From positions 39,928,001 through 39,992,000 of the forward strand of contig CM114273.1 in the NCBI GenBank assembly GCA_050084515.1: 64,000 nt of DNA, written 5' to 3'. This stretch comes from Blasia pusilla. Taxonomy: Eukaryota; Marchantiophyta; Marchantiopsida; Blasiales. The first letter of the stretch is position 1, and the number at the start of each line of letters is the position of its first letter. A program made the translations under genes and the position numbers. The notes under the pieces were generated by a model that was not told the DNA's origin, did not search any database, and saw only the letters and a program-made list of their open reading frames with translations. This document shows, one piece after another, positions 48,592-58,900 of this stretch.

Positions 48592-48960
48592 GTGGGGAAC
48601 TATGTCTATTTGCAGCAGATTTCACCGACAACGTTGGATGTGACGGCCAGACGCACTATTTTACGAGCGCACGAGGTGTTAGCTTTTGGAGTTCTCATGT
48701 TGGAGGGTCGTGATGGAGTTTTTTGGAAAGACCATGTGCATAATTGTGCGCCATGTCATCTTCCAAATGTGGATGGTACTGTTGACCCAAGCTTAGCCAT
48801 GATACATGCTAGTTTGAGGTGCATGTTGTGTGGGTCTGCTGGTAACGCATCCCGTATGTTGGTGTGTGATTGGTGTTCTAGGGGTTGGCACATGATGTGT
48901 TTGACTCTACGTATGGATGTTGTTCCTACTGGAAGGTGGGTTTGTCCTCGATGTACTTAG
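48592..48960 (+). pseudogene. Integrase C-terminal tail with PHD finger, copy 2
   Basis: The frame begins VGNYVYLQQISPTTLDVTAR, the usual beta-barrel tail of gypsy integrases, and after FWKDHVHNCAPC enters a PHD finger at 48814-48957. The finger has CMLC, CDWC, HMMC and CPRC with the typical CX2C-X11-CX2C-X4-HX2C spacing and a Trp two residues before the last cysteine pair (GRWVCPRC). PHD fingers commonly read histone H3 tails; a role in choosing integration sites is inference. Chromoviruses carry a chromodomain at this place instead. The frame is intact over 122 codons and ends in TAG. Confidence 0.88.
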
Positions 48961-49163
48961 GAGAGGTAGATGACTTGATCTTTGCATGATATGGATTACA
49001 CATGTGCGACTAACGATGGGGCAACCTAGCACCAGGCCTTCTGATTCCTGCATCCACGAAGGTGTATAGCATGTAGTAGATGTATAGGGCTATATGGGAG
49101 TTAGAGGGACCTAACCGCCAGTTAGGGGGGCGAGTTGTGGGCGATGTGGATTCGCACGATAGC

Positions 49164-49638
49164 TGTCATGACCATAAGGATTATGTCGTAGAGTATAGTG
49201 TGCTAGTAGAGGCCATACCTTATGTAGGGCCATAGTGTCTAGGTAGAGATGGGGTTTCATACATAGGGTTGGGGGTTACTCACTTGAGGGTGACTTTTCC
49301 AGTAGGGCCTGCTCTTAGGTTGGAAGATATAGTATGGAGTGCACTCAAAGAAAAGTTAGTTCTTTGAGTTGAGCCTGTTGTGTTGGGAGTTAGCCTTTGG
49401 TAGTGAGTAGAGCTCTTGGCTATGGTGGTTCCCGCAAGCTTCAACCTAGATTCTCCCATTGTGGAGTGGGTTTGGCTCGATTGTATGTGATTCTATATGT
49501 ATTTTATGACAGTAGGTCTTCCACGGATTTCAATTGTGGTACACTTGTGTTTGTGGATGCTCTCGTCTATGTTATGTATGTATGTGAGTATGGTATGTCA
49601 TCGATGTATGTTGTATGATGATATGGATTTGCACGATA
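49164..49638 (+). repeat. LTR copy B
   Basis: From TGTCATGACCATAAGG to TTGCACGATA, about 475 bases, it matches 51047-51506 along its length and 39891-40258 over the first three quarters. It follows the purine-rich tract after the PHD-finger stop of copy 2, the position of a 3' LTR. Just before it the phrase GATGTGGATTCGCACGATA looks like the end of yet another LTR. Confidence 0.8.
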
Positions 49639-51046
49639 GTACTCATGGGTTGGTCGTGCCCTTCTCTCGATGGAGATGGCACCTCCATCAGTTGTTACCA
49701 TCAATGCCCTCTGGAGGCTACATCCTCACCCAACGGTTGACATCCCATCTTTTGGATGACTCCCAGCCTAACACGGATTTGTGCCTTAACCCATCCCTCT
49801 TTGCATGTGCTCTTGGATGTTCTCCTAGAATTACGGCAAGAGGGTTGTCAAGTATGATGTACGAACATCTTTGTTAGTGCTTTCCTCACAAGAATTCTCC
49901 CAATGGCTTTTCTGTGTTGCTTGAGTTTGCCTCTCACCTAGCTCAAGGGAGAGTGCCAACCGTAGTGATCCAAGTATTGGGGACGGGGAAACTTTTACCG
50001 TTGTCAAAGGAGGGTGTAGGTATTAGTGTGATTGCCATATGTGAAGTACTCTTATGGTTGGTGAGTCACACTGTCGCTTTCCAATTTCGTGAGGCTTTGA
50101 AGTCACACTTGAGTCCTCATCAGTTTGAAGTTCCCACGCCGGCTGGGTGTGAGATGATAGCCTTAGGTTCGCGGGCTTGTCTCAATGTACATCATGAGTA
50201 TATGATCCTCCAAGTGGATGTGGAGAATGCCTTCAATTCAGTGTCATGAGCATCTATCTTCAGAGAGTTGACGGAAGTAGGTGGCCCCATGGCAAGCCTC
50301 ATTTCCTTTGAGCAGGCTTTCTATGGGGCTCCTTTGGCCATCTATTTCCACCATGGTTGGTTTGAGGAGGAGGTCACAGTTTTGGAGTCCGCCATCGGGA
50401 TTCATCATGGTGACCGTTTGGGTGGTGCATTGTTTGCTTTGGCTCATTACCGTGCAGTTCTTTTTATGGTGGAGGCTTTTCTAGGTTGCATTTTTCCCTT
50501 GTTGGCAGTTGATACTCATATTGTGGGCCATGGAGATCTAGTTGTCCTTGCATTTCAGCATTTTTTTGCACAATTTTCAGAGGTCGGCATTAGGGTAAAG
50601 GTGGGGAAGAGCAAGGCTTGGTCTCCATCAAGCCTACACAATGATCTTCATAGACCCAACAGATTCATGATACATGTCGGAGGGCTTTGCATCTTGGGAG
50701 TCCGACTCGGGAGCCACGACTTTGTTTCGAGTTTTGTGGCGGCGGCTCTTGCCAAGGTTTTGCTCTTTTTCGATGATCTCACAAGGATTGGTAACCCTCA
50801 AGTTTCCTATGACATTCTATCTTCTTATTTTGCTCGTCGAGCTAGTTATCTCACTAGAACTGTTTGGATGTCTAGTCACCTTTCGACCTTCTATAGATCC
50901 TTTGATAAGAAGATCCTACCTGTGTTTGGGGACCTTTAAGGCCCCATGGGGGAGCTAGTTTATAGACAGACCTCTTGGCCAATTTCCTTTGGTGGAGTAG
51001 GTCTTCTCTCGACATAATTAGTGATGCCCTCAACTTTTATGGGGAG
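49639..51046 (+). mobile_element. Internal segment between LTRs B and C with a LINE-like RT fragment
   Basis: Frames 49914-50249 and 50268-50939 together show non-LTR RT motifs. Motif A is LQVDVENAFNSVS, motif B is GIHHGDRLGGALFALAHYRA, and motif C is reduced to LLAVDTHIVG, where one catalytic Asp of the usual ADD is Val. Further on, GIRVKVGKSKAWSP follows, as in this RT family. A stop separates the two frames. No gag, protease or integrase is present. Because LTR-like units flank it on both sides, it may be the body of a small non-autonomous LTR element that took up an RT fragment. Confidence 0.65.
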
Positions 51047-51506
51047 TGTCATGACCATACGGATTATGTCGTAGAGTATAGTGTGCTAGTAGAGGCCATA
51101 CCTTATGTAGGGCCGTAGTGCCTAGGTAGTGATGCGGTTTCATACATAGGGTTGGGGGTTACTCCGTTGAGGGTGACTTTTCCAGTAGGGCCCGCCCTTA
51201 GGTTGGAGTGTACTCAAAGAACACTTAATTCTTTGAGTTGAGCCTGTTGCGTTGGGAGTTAGCCTTGGTAGTGAGTAGAGCTCTTGGCTATGGTGGTTCC
51301 CGCAAGCTTCTACCTGGATTCTTCCGTCGTGGAGTGGGTTTGGCTCGATTGTATGTGATTCTTTACGTGTTTTATGACAATAGGTCTTTCACAGATTTCA
51401 ATTATGGTGCATTTGTATTTTTGTATGCTCTCGTCTATGTTATGTATGTATGTGAGTATGGTATGCCAACGATGTATATTGTATGACGATGTGGATTTGC
51501 ACGACA
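51047..51506 (+). repeat. LTR copy C
   Basis: From TGTCATGACCATACGG to TTGCACGACA, 460 bases with TG...CA ends and short inverted termini (TGTCATG against CGACA). It matches copies A and B. A short internal deletion lies near 51208, where GATATAGTGTGG is missing relative to the others. Confidence 0.8.
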
Positions 51507-52231
<725 letters not shown>

Positions 52232-52816
52232 TCCATGCGGGATTCCCTTATGCGTACTAACCTTTATATGACACGAGAGGCTCAGATGCCGGTGGAAAAC
52301 GTTGTAGTAACGAATCCTATGTGTGAGGTTGTGCGAGGCGAAGTGGTAGCACAAGGAAGATTGCTACAAGGAGCAACAACGATGAAGAAGACCCATCTTT
52401 ACGGTCAACTTCACAATGAACATCAATTCGGTGCAATGTAGAGAATATTGTTGACAACACATTGAAAGAGATATAATTCATTGTGTGGTTGCATTCAGTA
52501 ATTATCATTGTGGATGTTATCACGTCTTTTAGGATAGATCGATCTGATCTAGTAGAGCGCCTCTGAGGATAGTGGAGGATAACCTTAGGAGGTCAAGGAT
52601 GACGTGTTGAGGCCATGGGTAACTAGAGAGAGCAGGATTTCCCTTCGTTTCGGCTCATTTGGTAGACTCATTATTTATAGTAAGTTTCCATTTTGAGTAT
52701 AGTTGACTTTCCACTTTGGAAAGTGAATTTTGACCTCCTACATCAAGTCAAGAGCCAAGGAGGTGAAGTGCGAGCATAGGTTACCTTGGAGAGAGTTTGG
52801 GAGAGGGAAGGGGGTA

Positions 52817-52926
52817 TATCCAAGGAGAGAGAGCTTTGAAGCTTATTCTCTCTTTTTGAACCTCTTGGCATGAGGCGGCGTGTGTGTAACCTAAGCCTCT
52901 CATTAGGAGAGTGGGTTTGGTTTGAC

Positions 52927-52987
<61 letters not shown>

Positions 52988-53172
52988 AGTTATGTACACC
53001 ATGGAGAGATTTGGTTGTGAGAGTATTACTTGCTTTATTGGAGATAATTTTGTACTTATCGTCTCGATATTTGGATGTCACAAGTTAGCATGAGATTGTG
53101 TGTGTTTGTGTGTGTGTATGTGTGTTCGGTGACAATGATGTATGTTGTTTAGGGATGTGTATGCGCACGATA
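52817..53172 (+). repeat. Solo LTR-like unit, inverted partner of 25490-25900
   Basis: After a purine-rich tract (GAGAGGGAAGGGGG) the unit starts TATATCCAAGGAGAGAG and ends GATGTGTATGCGCACGATA. It matches the minus-strand LTR-like end of copy 1 at 25490-25900. It contains a (GA)n tract at 52929-52983 and a TG-rich stretch near 53098-53124. No internal element follows on either side. Confidence 0.6.
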
Positions 53173-53771
53173 ATGTCCATGGGACAATATTGGAAGGCAT
53201 CACAAAGATCATGGCTTACCTTCGTTTAGGGTGAGCTCCTACTCACAAGGAAACTGAACGAGAATGATTGAGAGACATCTTGGTTTAAGTTGAGATATGT
53301 GAAGTCATGCACACAAGTAATAGTTTCTTGTTGGATTTTACTCATACATCCAAAGAAGAAGAAAAAAGGCAAGGGGAGATTAGGGGTAAGCTCATATCTT
53401 CTTTCACCTTAAATCTAGCCAAAGAAGGCTATAACCGGACTAATCGGGTATCCCGAGTAGGGCGGTTATGGCCTTCTATTACTCAACTCTCCGAGTCCTT
53501 TAAAAAAATTCCGGATAGATTAGGGCTCTTGCTGTTTACGAAAGCTTTCCTAGCTACGTTCCGGTTCCCGCGAGGGCATACGATTCAGCTGCACTGCCAA
53601 ATTGGCGAGCGGTCTCGAGGGCAGCCAAAGTGGCGGAACCGAGGCAGCGGCGAGTGGGCCGGTCAGGGGAGGAAACCCTACTTCGCATTTTCTCGTTTGA
53701 TTTGAGAAATTGGCCGAAGGCGAGAAAGGAGATCAGAGAGACCAGAAGGGAGAATTGAGAGAGGAGGAGGG
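53173..53771. other. 5' flank of the NDUFB8 gene
   Basis: Contains a plus-strand frame open from 53307 to 53705 with no recognisable domain. The last 100 bases are purine-rich (GGAGGAGGGATGG), likely the 5' UTR of the complex I gene. Confidence 0.4.
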
Positions 53772-56105
53772 ATGGCAGCAAAGTACGAGCATCGCGAAGA
53801 CTTGCTCGGGGTTTCTGAGGAGAGCAGGGTTGCGGTCGCAAATTGCAGGAGCGCTCCGTGTGCGAGGCGGTGCGGGGCTTCCTGTGGGCACCGTGCCTGC
53901 ACCGACTGCGCCGGTGAGTGGTCGTCTTGTGGGTTTTTCTCTGTCCGATCCATTGTTTCTGAGGAGATTTCTCCCGTGATTGTTAAGGTGCGGTCGTGCG
54001 GATCGAGCTGAATCAGGTGATGTTGTGGACTGAATTTTCATGAGATTGAGCGTTTCAGAAGGAGTTTCGGTTGGAGGTTTTTGTGAGACTCAATTTCCGG
54101 TAACAAGATCTCCTGATAGGGGTTTTTGAGACCGTGGGAGTTTAATTTAACTGTACCGGGATGTGCATGCTTTCGATATTCACGTAGGGAGATTTGCTAA
54201 GAAATCGGAAGCCTCTGATAGTAGTTTGGCTGTTACGACGTATGTCAGAACAGTCTGGACTGTGATTCATTCAGATTGCGTGTTAGCTTCCAATCCAGCG
54301 TGATTTCATACCTCGTACGTCGCGTATGAGTATGCGTCGGTTCTCTAAGAACCCCAAGTATTTCAAAGAAGACTTTCGACTTTCTTGCAATTCCTTCTTA
54401 GAAATTGTATCTGAAATGCCTCCGGCCGTCACTACTTTTAAAATTTTGGGAAGTATGATAGAGTCAAGTAAGAGAAAATGCAGACAAACAGTTGTTCTTC
54501 ACGTAATTCTTAAATTCTCCCTGTTTGGAACCCGTAATTGACCAATATCAGTGTTGCTGTGATGCGGATGATAAGTTTAGTTATCTTCCGGAGGCTTGTG
54601 TGAACGAAATTGCAGGATCTCGGCATGTGATTCAATGGTTGTTGGAACAGACCTCTGTAAACCACAGGTAGGACTTTGTCAGCAGTAAACTGGACACATG
54701 TATTGATAATTGCGTCGTGTTAAGTGTTGCAGCTTGATGAATCTGAGGAGTTGATATGGGATGATGGAAGTCCCAACCCTGAACCTTGTTTGGACAATGT
54801 AGCTCCTATGGTGGGCAAGGTATGGTTATTACTTCCATGATTACTTGAAAGCCTACGCAGTCGGATCAGTTGTGATAGGTGTCCTCATGAAAAGTGGAGT
54901 CCATTTCACTGATAAACCACCTATCCAAATTCGAGGTCTGGTCCACTTCTCTACCTAGATTGTGTGTTGTGTTCGTGGCATATGTGTTACAATTGCTCTC
55001 ACATTCAGGACTCTAAAGATCAGTGATATTACGAGTGCCTCCGAACTGAGAATGTAACCTAATATTACCACGTAACAGTTACCAGAATGCCAGGCTTGAA
55101 ACGTGTGGCTTAGGTACCCATGAGATGAAACGCCAGCTATAACAGTTTTTTTCCAGAATTTTGCATTTAACAATTGACTTGTTAGGGTTGACTTATTTTT
55201 TTAGAGTCTAACATACGTGGGTATGCTTCATTGCAAGATACTCTCATCACCACGGTATTCCTCCTAATCTCTGGTGTCACGGGAGAGTTTGCGTCTATCT
55301 TCCTGGGTAGAAGTTAATCTCTTTTGTGTTGGTTACTTTGTGAAGATTAAAGAACATGGAGTCAAGAGATCATAGGATCCATTTGCTTGCCTCTTTTTGC
55401 TGACGTGGGACAAACAACTCTGACAAGTCCAGCCTTGGATATACATGTGCAAGATGGCACTTCTAAAGTAGTACGTGTCGTAGACCTGGGAGTAGACACC
55501 CAGCACCCTGGCTGAATTGTGCTAGTGACTCTGATGCGTACAAGAGGAATTAGTGATGCAAGAGTTCACGACTGAGTATTTATTTGTGGAGACAAGGTTT
55601 GAATCTAAATAATTCAATAAATTAACCTCAGCAAATTGGCTTTTCTTTATTTTGCAGTATGAAGCCCTTGGGATGCTCTCTGCAGGTCTGGGATTTTTCG
55701 TGCTTGTTGGGTATATGGCAAAGTGGAATGACAAGGCATCTCAAATTCCATGGGTACACATTCCTAGACTCTTTAAGCATTTACTACAGTTATGCAGGGA
55801 AGTCTTTGATTTCATGACTCTGTCCTTGAGGGGTGTGAAGCCTGGATATCGTAGATATTTTGTATGATAGCTGAAACCTGCTTAGAAAATGAGTTTGTGG
55901 ATAAATTATGGTGTTTCTTGGCCAGTAATTATCTGGTGCCCCAACTATTGAGAAATAAGTGTTGTGACATGTATCTCTGCTACCTGCACCTTGTCTCTTA
56001 GTTGACTTTTAGTAACAGTTCTCACTCTGGGTATGTATCATTGTGCAGACTCCACGGGAGTATCCATATGACAATCTTCGGGTAGAGCTTGGTGGTGAGC
56101 CTTAG
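53772..56105 (+). CDS. NDUFB8: Mitochondrial complex I subunit NDUFB8, start region out of frame
   Basis: This is an accessory membrane-arm subunit of NADH:ubiquinone oxidoreductase, in the inner mitochondrial membrane. Exons: first exon ending 53913, 54733-54819, 55658-55753, 56049-56105 (TAG). Phase 0 at every junction in the conserved frame gives GAGLPVGTVP, LDESEELIWDDGSPNPEPCL, YEALGMLSAGLGFFVLVGYM (one membrane helix), KWNDKASQIPW and TPREYPYDNLRVELGGEP, matching the plant protein to its last residues. In exon 1 the conserved frame is open from 53701 but has no ATG. The only nearby ATG (53772, GGATGG) is in another frame; the frames would meet if one A of AAA at 53778-53780 were absent. 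So this is a sequencing error, a real null allele or pseudogene, or a gene started by an unseen upstream exon or non-AUG codon. The presequence in the conserved frame is Arg/Ser-rich, as for mitochondrial import. Confidence 0.85.
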
Positions 56106-57224
56106 GAAACTATCTGGGTAGTTATTGAAGGTGTGCCCGATGAAATCATCTATATATAATGTGGGCGAGCCTTTGGTAGCAGTTTGCTATATATTTGATT
56201 CATTAAGCATTGTTTGAAAGAAACCTTGCCTTCTTGTGACCATTGGAGCAGAGCATTCATCAAAAGTCTCACCTCAGATACTACAGGGTGATATTTCCAA
56301 AGATTAAATTGAACACACTACTCCCGGACGAGCAGTTGTCCCCTCCCCACCCTGAACTGAGACCATCTGTCATTGGTTATCATGATATGCTTTTCTCCTG
56401 TAAAGTCTGCAGTAAAAAATAAAGCAGCTGCTTCAGTCATGGATATTTTCTCTTCATGATCCCTGAACAGTGGTGCTAAGATGGTATACTTGTCAGGTGA
56501 TTATGTCAAAGGTGAAAAGGACAAAAATTTTCTTTAGAAGGACCATATTCATGGAACGTCCGTATCCGTCTTGTCTTTTCAGTACTTCTTTAATTCAGAG
56601 GTGTTGACACCTATAATGTTGGGGTGTCCTTGTCATTGATATGTCAGTCAGGAGTGGATTGTAGACTCATTGTCAGAATTTAAATGATACAAGTCTACCT
56701 CTGATGCACTTAGGGCACCTAAAAGAATCTGCCACACTGGCCAAGGGATTGCCAAGAATGGAGATTGTCCAATCTTTTCAAGCTACCTAGTGTGCACTTT
56801 CAATTCTCTGGTTTATATTGAAGTCATGGTAGCTTTTGTAGCTTTTAACAGCTTACAAGGAGCTAAGTAGCTCAGGAGGATGTGTGTTTACCAGGTAAGT
56901 TTACCGCAAGTAAACTTACATTTACTTACATGGTAGTTCTAGTGCAGGTAAGTTCTTGTCATGTCTATGATCTGAGTCTTAAGTCAACAACCTAGGATAG
57001 CTAGATCTGAGTTTGCCATGTGACAGAAAGAAAGGGAGTCTGGAATCCTGAAATCTTTTGAAGTATTGAAATATTGATCAGTAGGTAGTTGGAAGACAAC
57101 GGGCATGTCTCGAGGCACCAAATTGCTCTGTTGTCAATCGGTTCCATAAGTTGTATGGAAGTTATTTGGGGTGACAGAAAATCCGATTGTCTAATTCCGA
57201 CTCTAAGTCACCATGCTGCCAATA
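56106..57224. other. 3' flank of NDUFB8, no gene recognised
   Basis: Likely 3' UTR followed by intergenic sequence. Short tandem phrases such as AGGTAAGTTTACCGCAAGTAAACTTACATTTACTTACATGG near 56895 form a small imperfect inverted repeat. No coding frame of note. Confidence 0.4.
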
Positions 57225-57440
57225 ATTATGCAATACATGAGTGTTTGCATCTTTTTATGAATTATTGGATAAGTACATTTTTCAGATATTTATATTATTA
57301 TTGGAGTCTTCATTTGCAAACATCTCTTTGTTCGACATGTGACAATTGGATAGCAAGAAAACTTTTTCCATTTTACGGGCAGCAAGAAAATGTTTATCTT
57401 TTTAAGGATAGCAAAAAAAAGATTTTTTGGTGCGCAACAT
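57225..57440. repeat. Dispersed AT-rich repeat related to 16754-17060
   Basis: TTATTATTGGAGTCTTCATTTGCAAACATCTCTTTGTT, then GACATGTGACAATTGGATAGCAAGAAAA and GGGCAGCAAGAAAATG, matches the duplicated unit near 16754-17000 in order and spacing, with many substitutions. The same dispersed repeat family is therefore present on both sides of the transposon nest. Confidence 0.5.
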
Positions 57441-58900
57441 GACTAGTCCTTTCATTCTTGTGCATGACACAGGTTGCCCGCAAGTATGTATTATTAGAGT
57501 AGCGCATTGTTAGATGGTTTGTAATGGACAACGGAAAACACTTATAAACACTAATCTAATTTTCTTGAAGGATAGACACTATCACCGTTAGATGAGGGCC
57601 TTTCTCTTGAACATAGATAAGGTGCTACATGTTGTACACAGGATTCTCATAAATATTTATCGGATTTACACACTCAGAGAAAATAAAAGAATTCGATTTA
57701 TTATGACCAAGGCTAAGAGGACCTCTGGAACCCAGTTGGGACTAAGCGAGGATAATGGGGAGGCAACCATTCCCTTAGCAAGAATGAATACTAGGTGGTG
57801 TCATTTTCCGGTTATCCAGGGTTTTAGGTTTTTCCAAAACTCTCTATCCGGAGACTCGCCGGATCCCGAATCTCGAGCTACCAGCTTTGGTGCTCCCGGG
57901 GAGTGTCTTTCTTCTCCGTTTTGATTTCGTTTAGGGTACCCTCGTGGAATTAGGGGTGTTGCAGGTGAAGGGTGGATTTAAAGCAGGATGCTCCCCTCCT
58001 CTTCCGGAAGTAACCGAATGGCTTTCCGGGCAAACCCCCCACGGGAGCGATTCCGAATAGCCGGTAGAATGACACCCCTATTAAACCCAAAAGTGACAAA
58101 TGAATGCCTCACAAATTCTTGGCACGCAACAAGTGTGCATGAGGAGTCTTCTCCGATCCTCCACGACCCCCCGTAATCATCCGGCGAAAAGCGATTCGCT
58201 CGAGTAAAGGGAAGGCGTACATGTGCAGATTCCACAGGCAAACAAAACTTCATTCCACCAGCGCTCCCGCGTTGGCCTGGCTGCGAGCATCCGGAGCAGT
58301 GGCAGCAATGCGAATTCGCGAAACCGAAGTGCAATGCGGTGGTGGTACGAGAGGACTCACCTCTCTCGTAGACTCTCGCGTTAAGTCGATGATGCAGCGG
58401 TAGCGCTTTAAATTTTTCCTCTCATTCCGTCGCCATTAGTGGCCGACACCAGCAGTGAACGTACTTGCCAACAGCCACGATCCGGGCGTTATTTCTGGTG
58501 GCGTACCTGGTACCCGACTGCCGGTGACATAGTCACATAGCACGAAACTCCGCTCCGCGACGGGGCCGTGTTCGATGAACTGCGATCTCGTAATTACACC
58601 AGGACGAACTGGACACCGGCGCTTTCCTGTGTGGCGTACTCGGAGGAGACAGAGTGAGTGAGTGAAGCGAGCGAGCGATCGATCTTGCGCGGGAGGGACG
58701 CACCCGTACGTCTCAAAGGATTAATGAGTTGGGTGAGTCCTTGCGTCACTTCTCAAACGTGCCGAACTCCGTCTCCAAATTCCATGCGAATCCCCCAGAC
58801 TATGCCTGTCAGTGCCCTGGAATGGACGCTTGTGTTTCCCTGTATCTATGGGAATTCTTTCATTGATTAGAAGATTTCTTCTTTTCTCCTCTTTCGAAAG
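57441..58900. other. GC-richer block, no gene recognised
   Basis: GC content rises sharply here relative to both flanks. A minus-strand frame at 57978-58334 (118 codons) and a plus-strand frame at 57592-57924 are open but match nothing I recognise. A promoter or CpG-rich 5' end, or an old organelle-derived insertion, would both fit. I could not assemble a gene. Confidence 0.3.

Larger units (their letters stand above)
39891..49638 (+). mobile_element. Ty3/gypsy element (copy 2) with DNA methyltransferase and PHD finger
   Basis: Order on the plus strand: partial 5' LTR (39891-40258), leader with a 5S-derived fragment, gag (about 41770-42867), CCHC knuckles (42868-43020), basic linker, retropepsin (43752-44255), cytosine-5 methyltransferase (44640-45853), RT (45860-46973), RNase H (46992-47330), integrase (47629-48587), PHD finger (48814-48957), purine-rich tract near 49100, 3' LTR (49164-49638). 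RT lies before integrase, the Ty3/gypsy order. At least ten frameshifts or stops break it, so it is not autonomous now. The 5' LTR lacks its last quarter, and no target-site duplication was found at these ends. Confidence 0.88.

Noticed and set aside
53307-53705. A 132-codon plus-strand frame before NDUFB8
   Set aside because: No conserved motif, and it ends inside the 5' flank of the complex I gene. It may be a chance frame in GC-richer DNA.
54618-54667. An extra NDUFB8 exon bounded by AG and GT
   Set aside because: Including it breaks the frame or introduces a stop, while joining 53913 directly to 54733 gives a seamless match to the family.
57978-58334. A 118-codon minus-strand frame
   Set aside because: Open but without recognisable domain, start context or splice partners. 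I could not support a gene.
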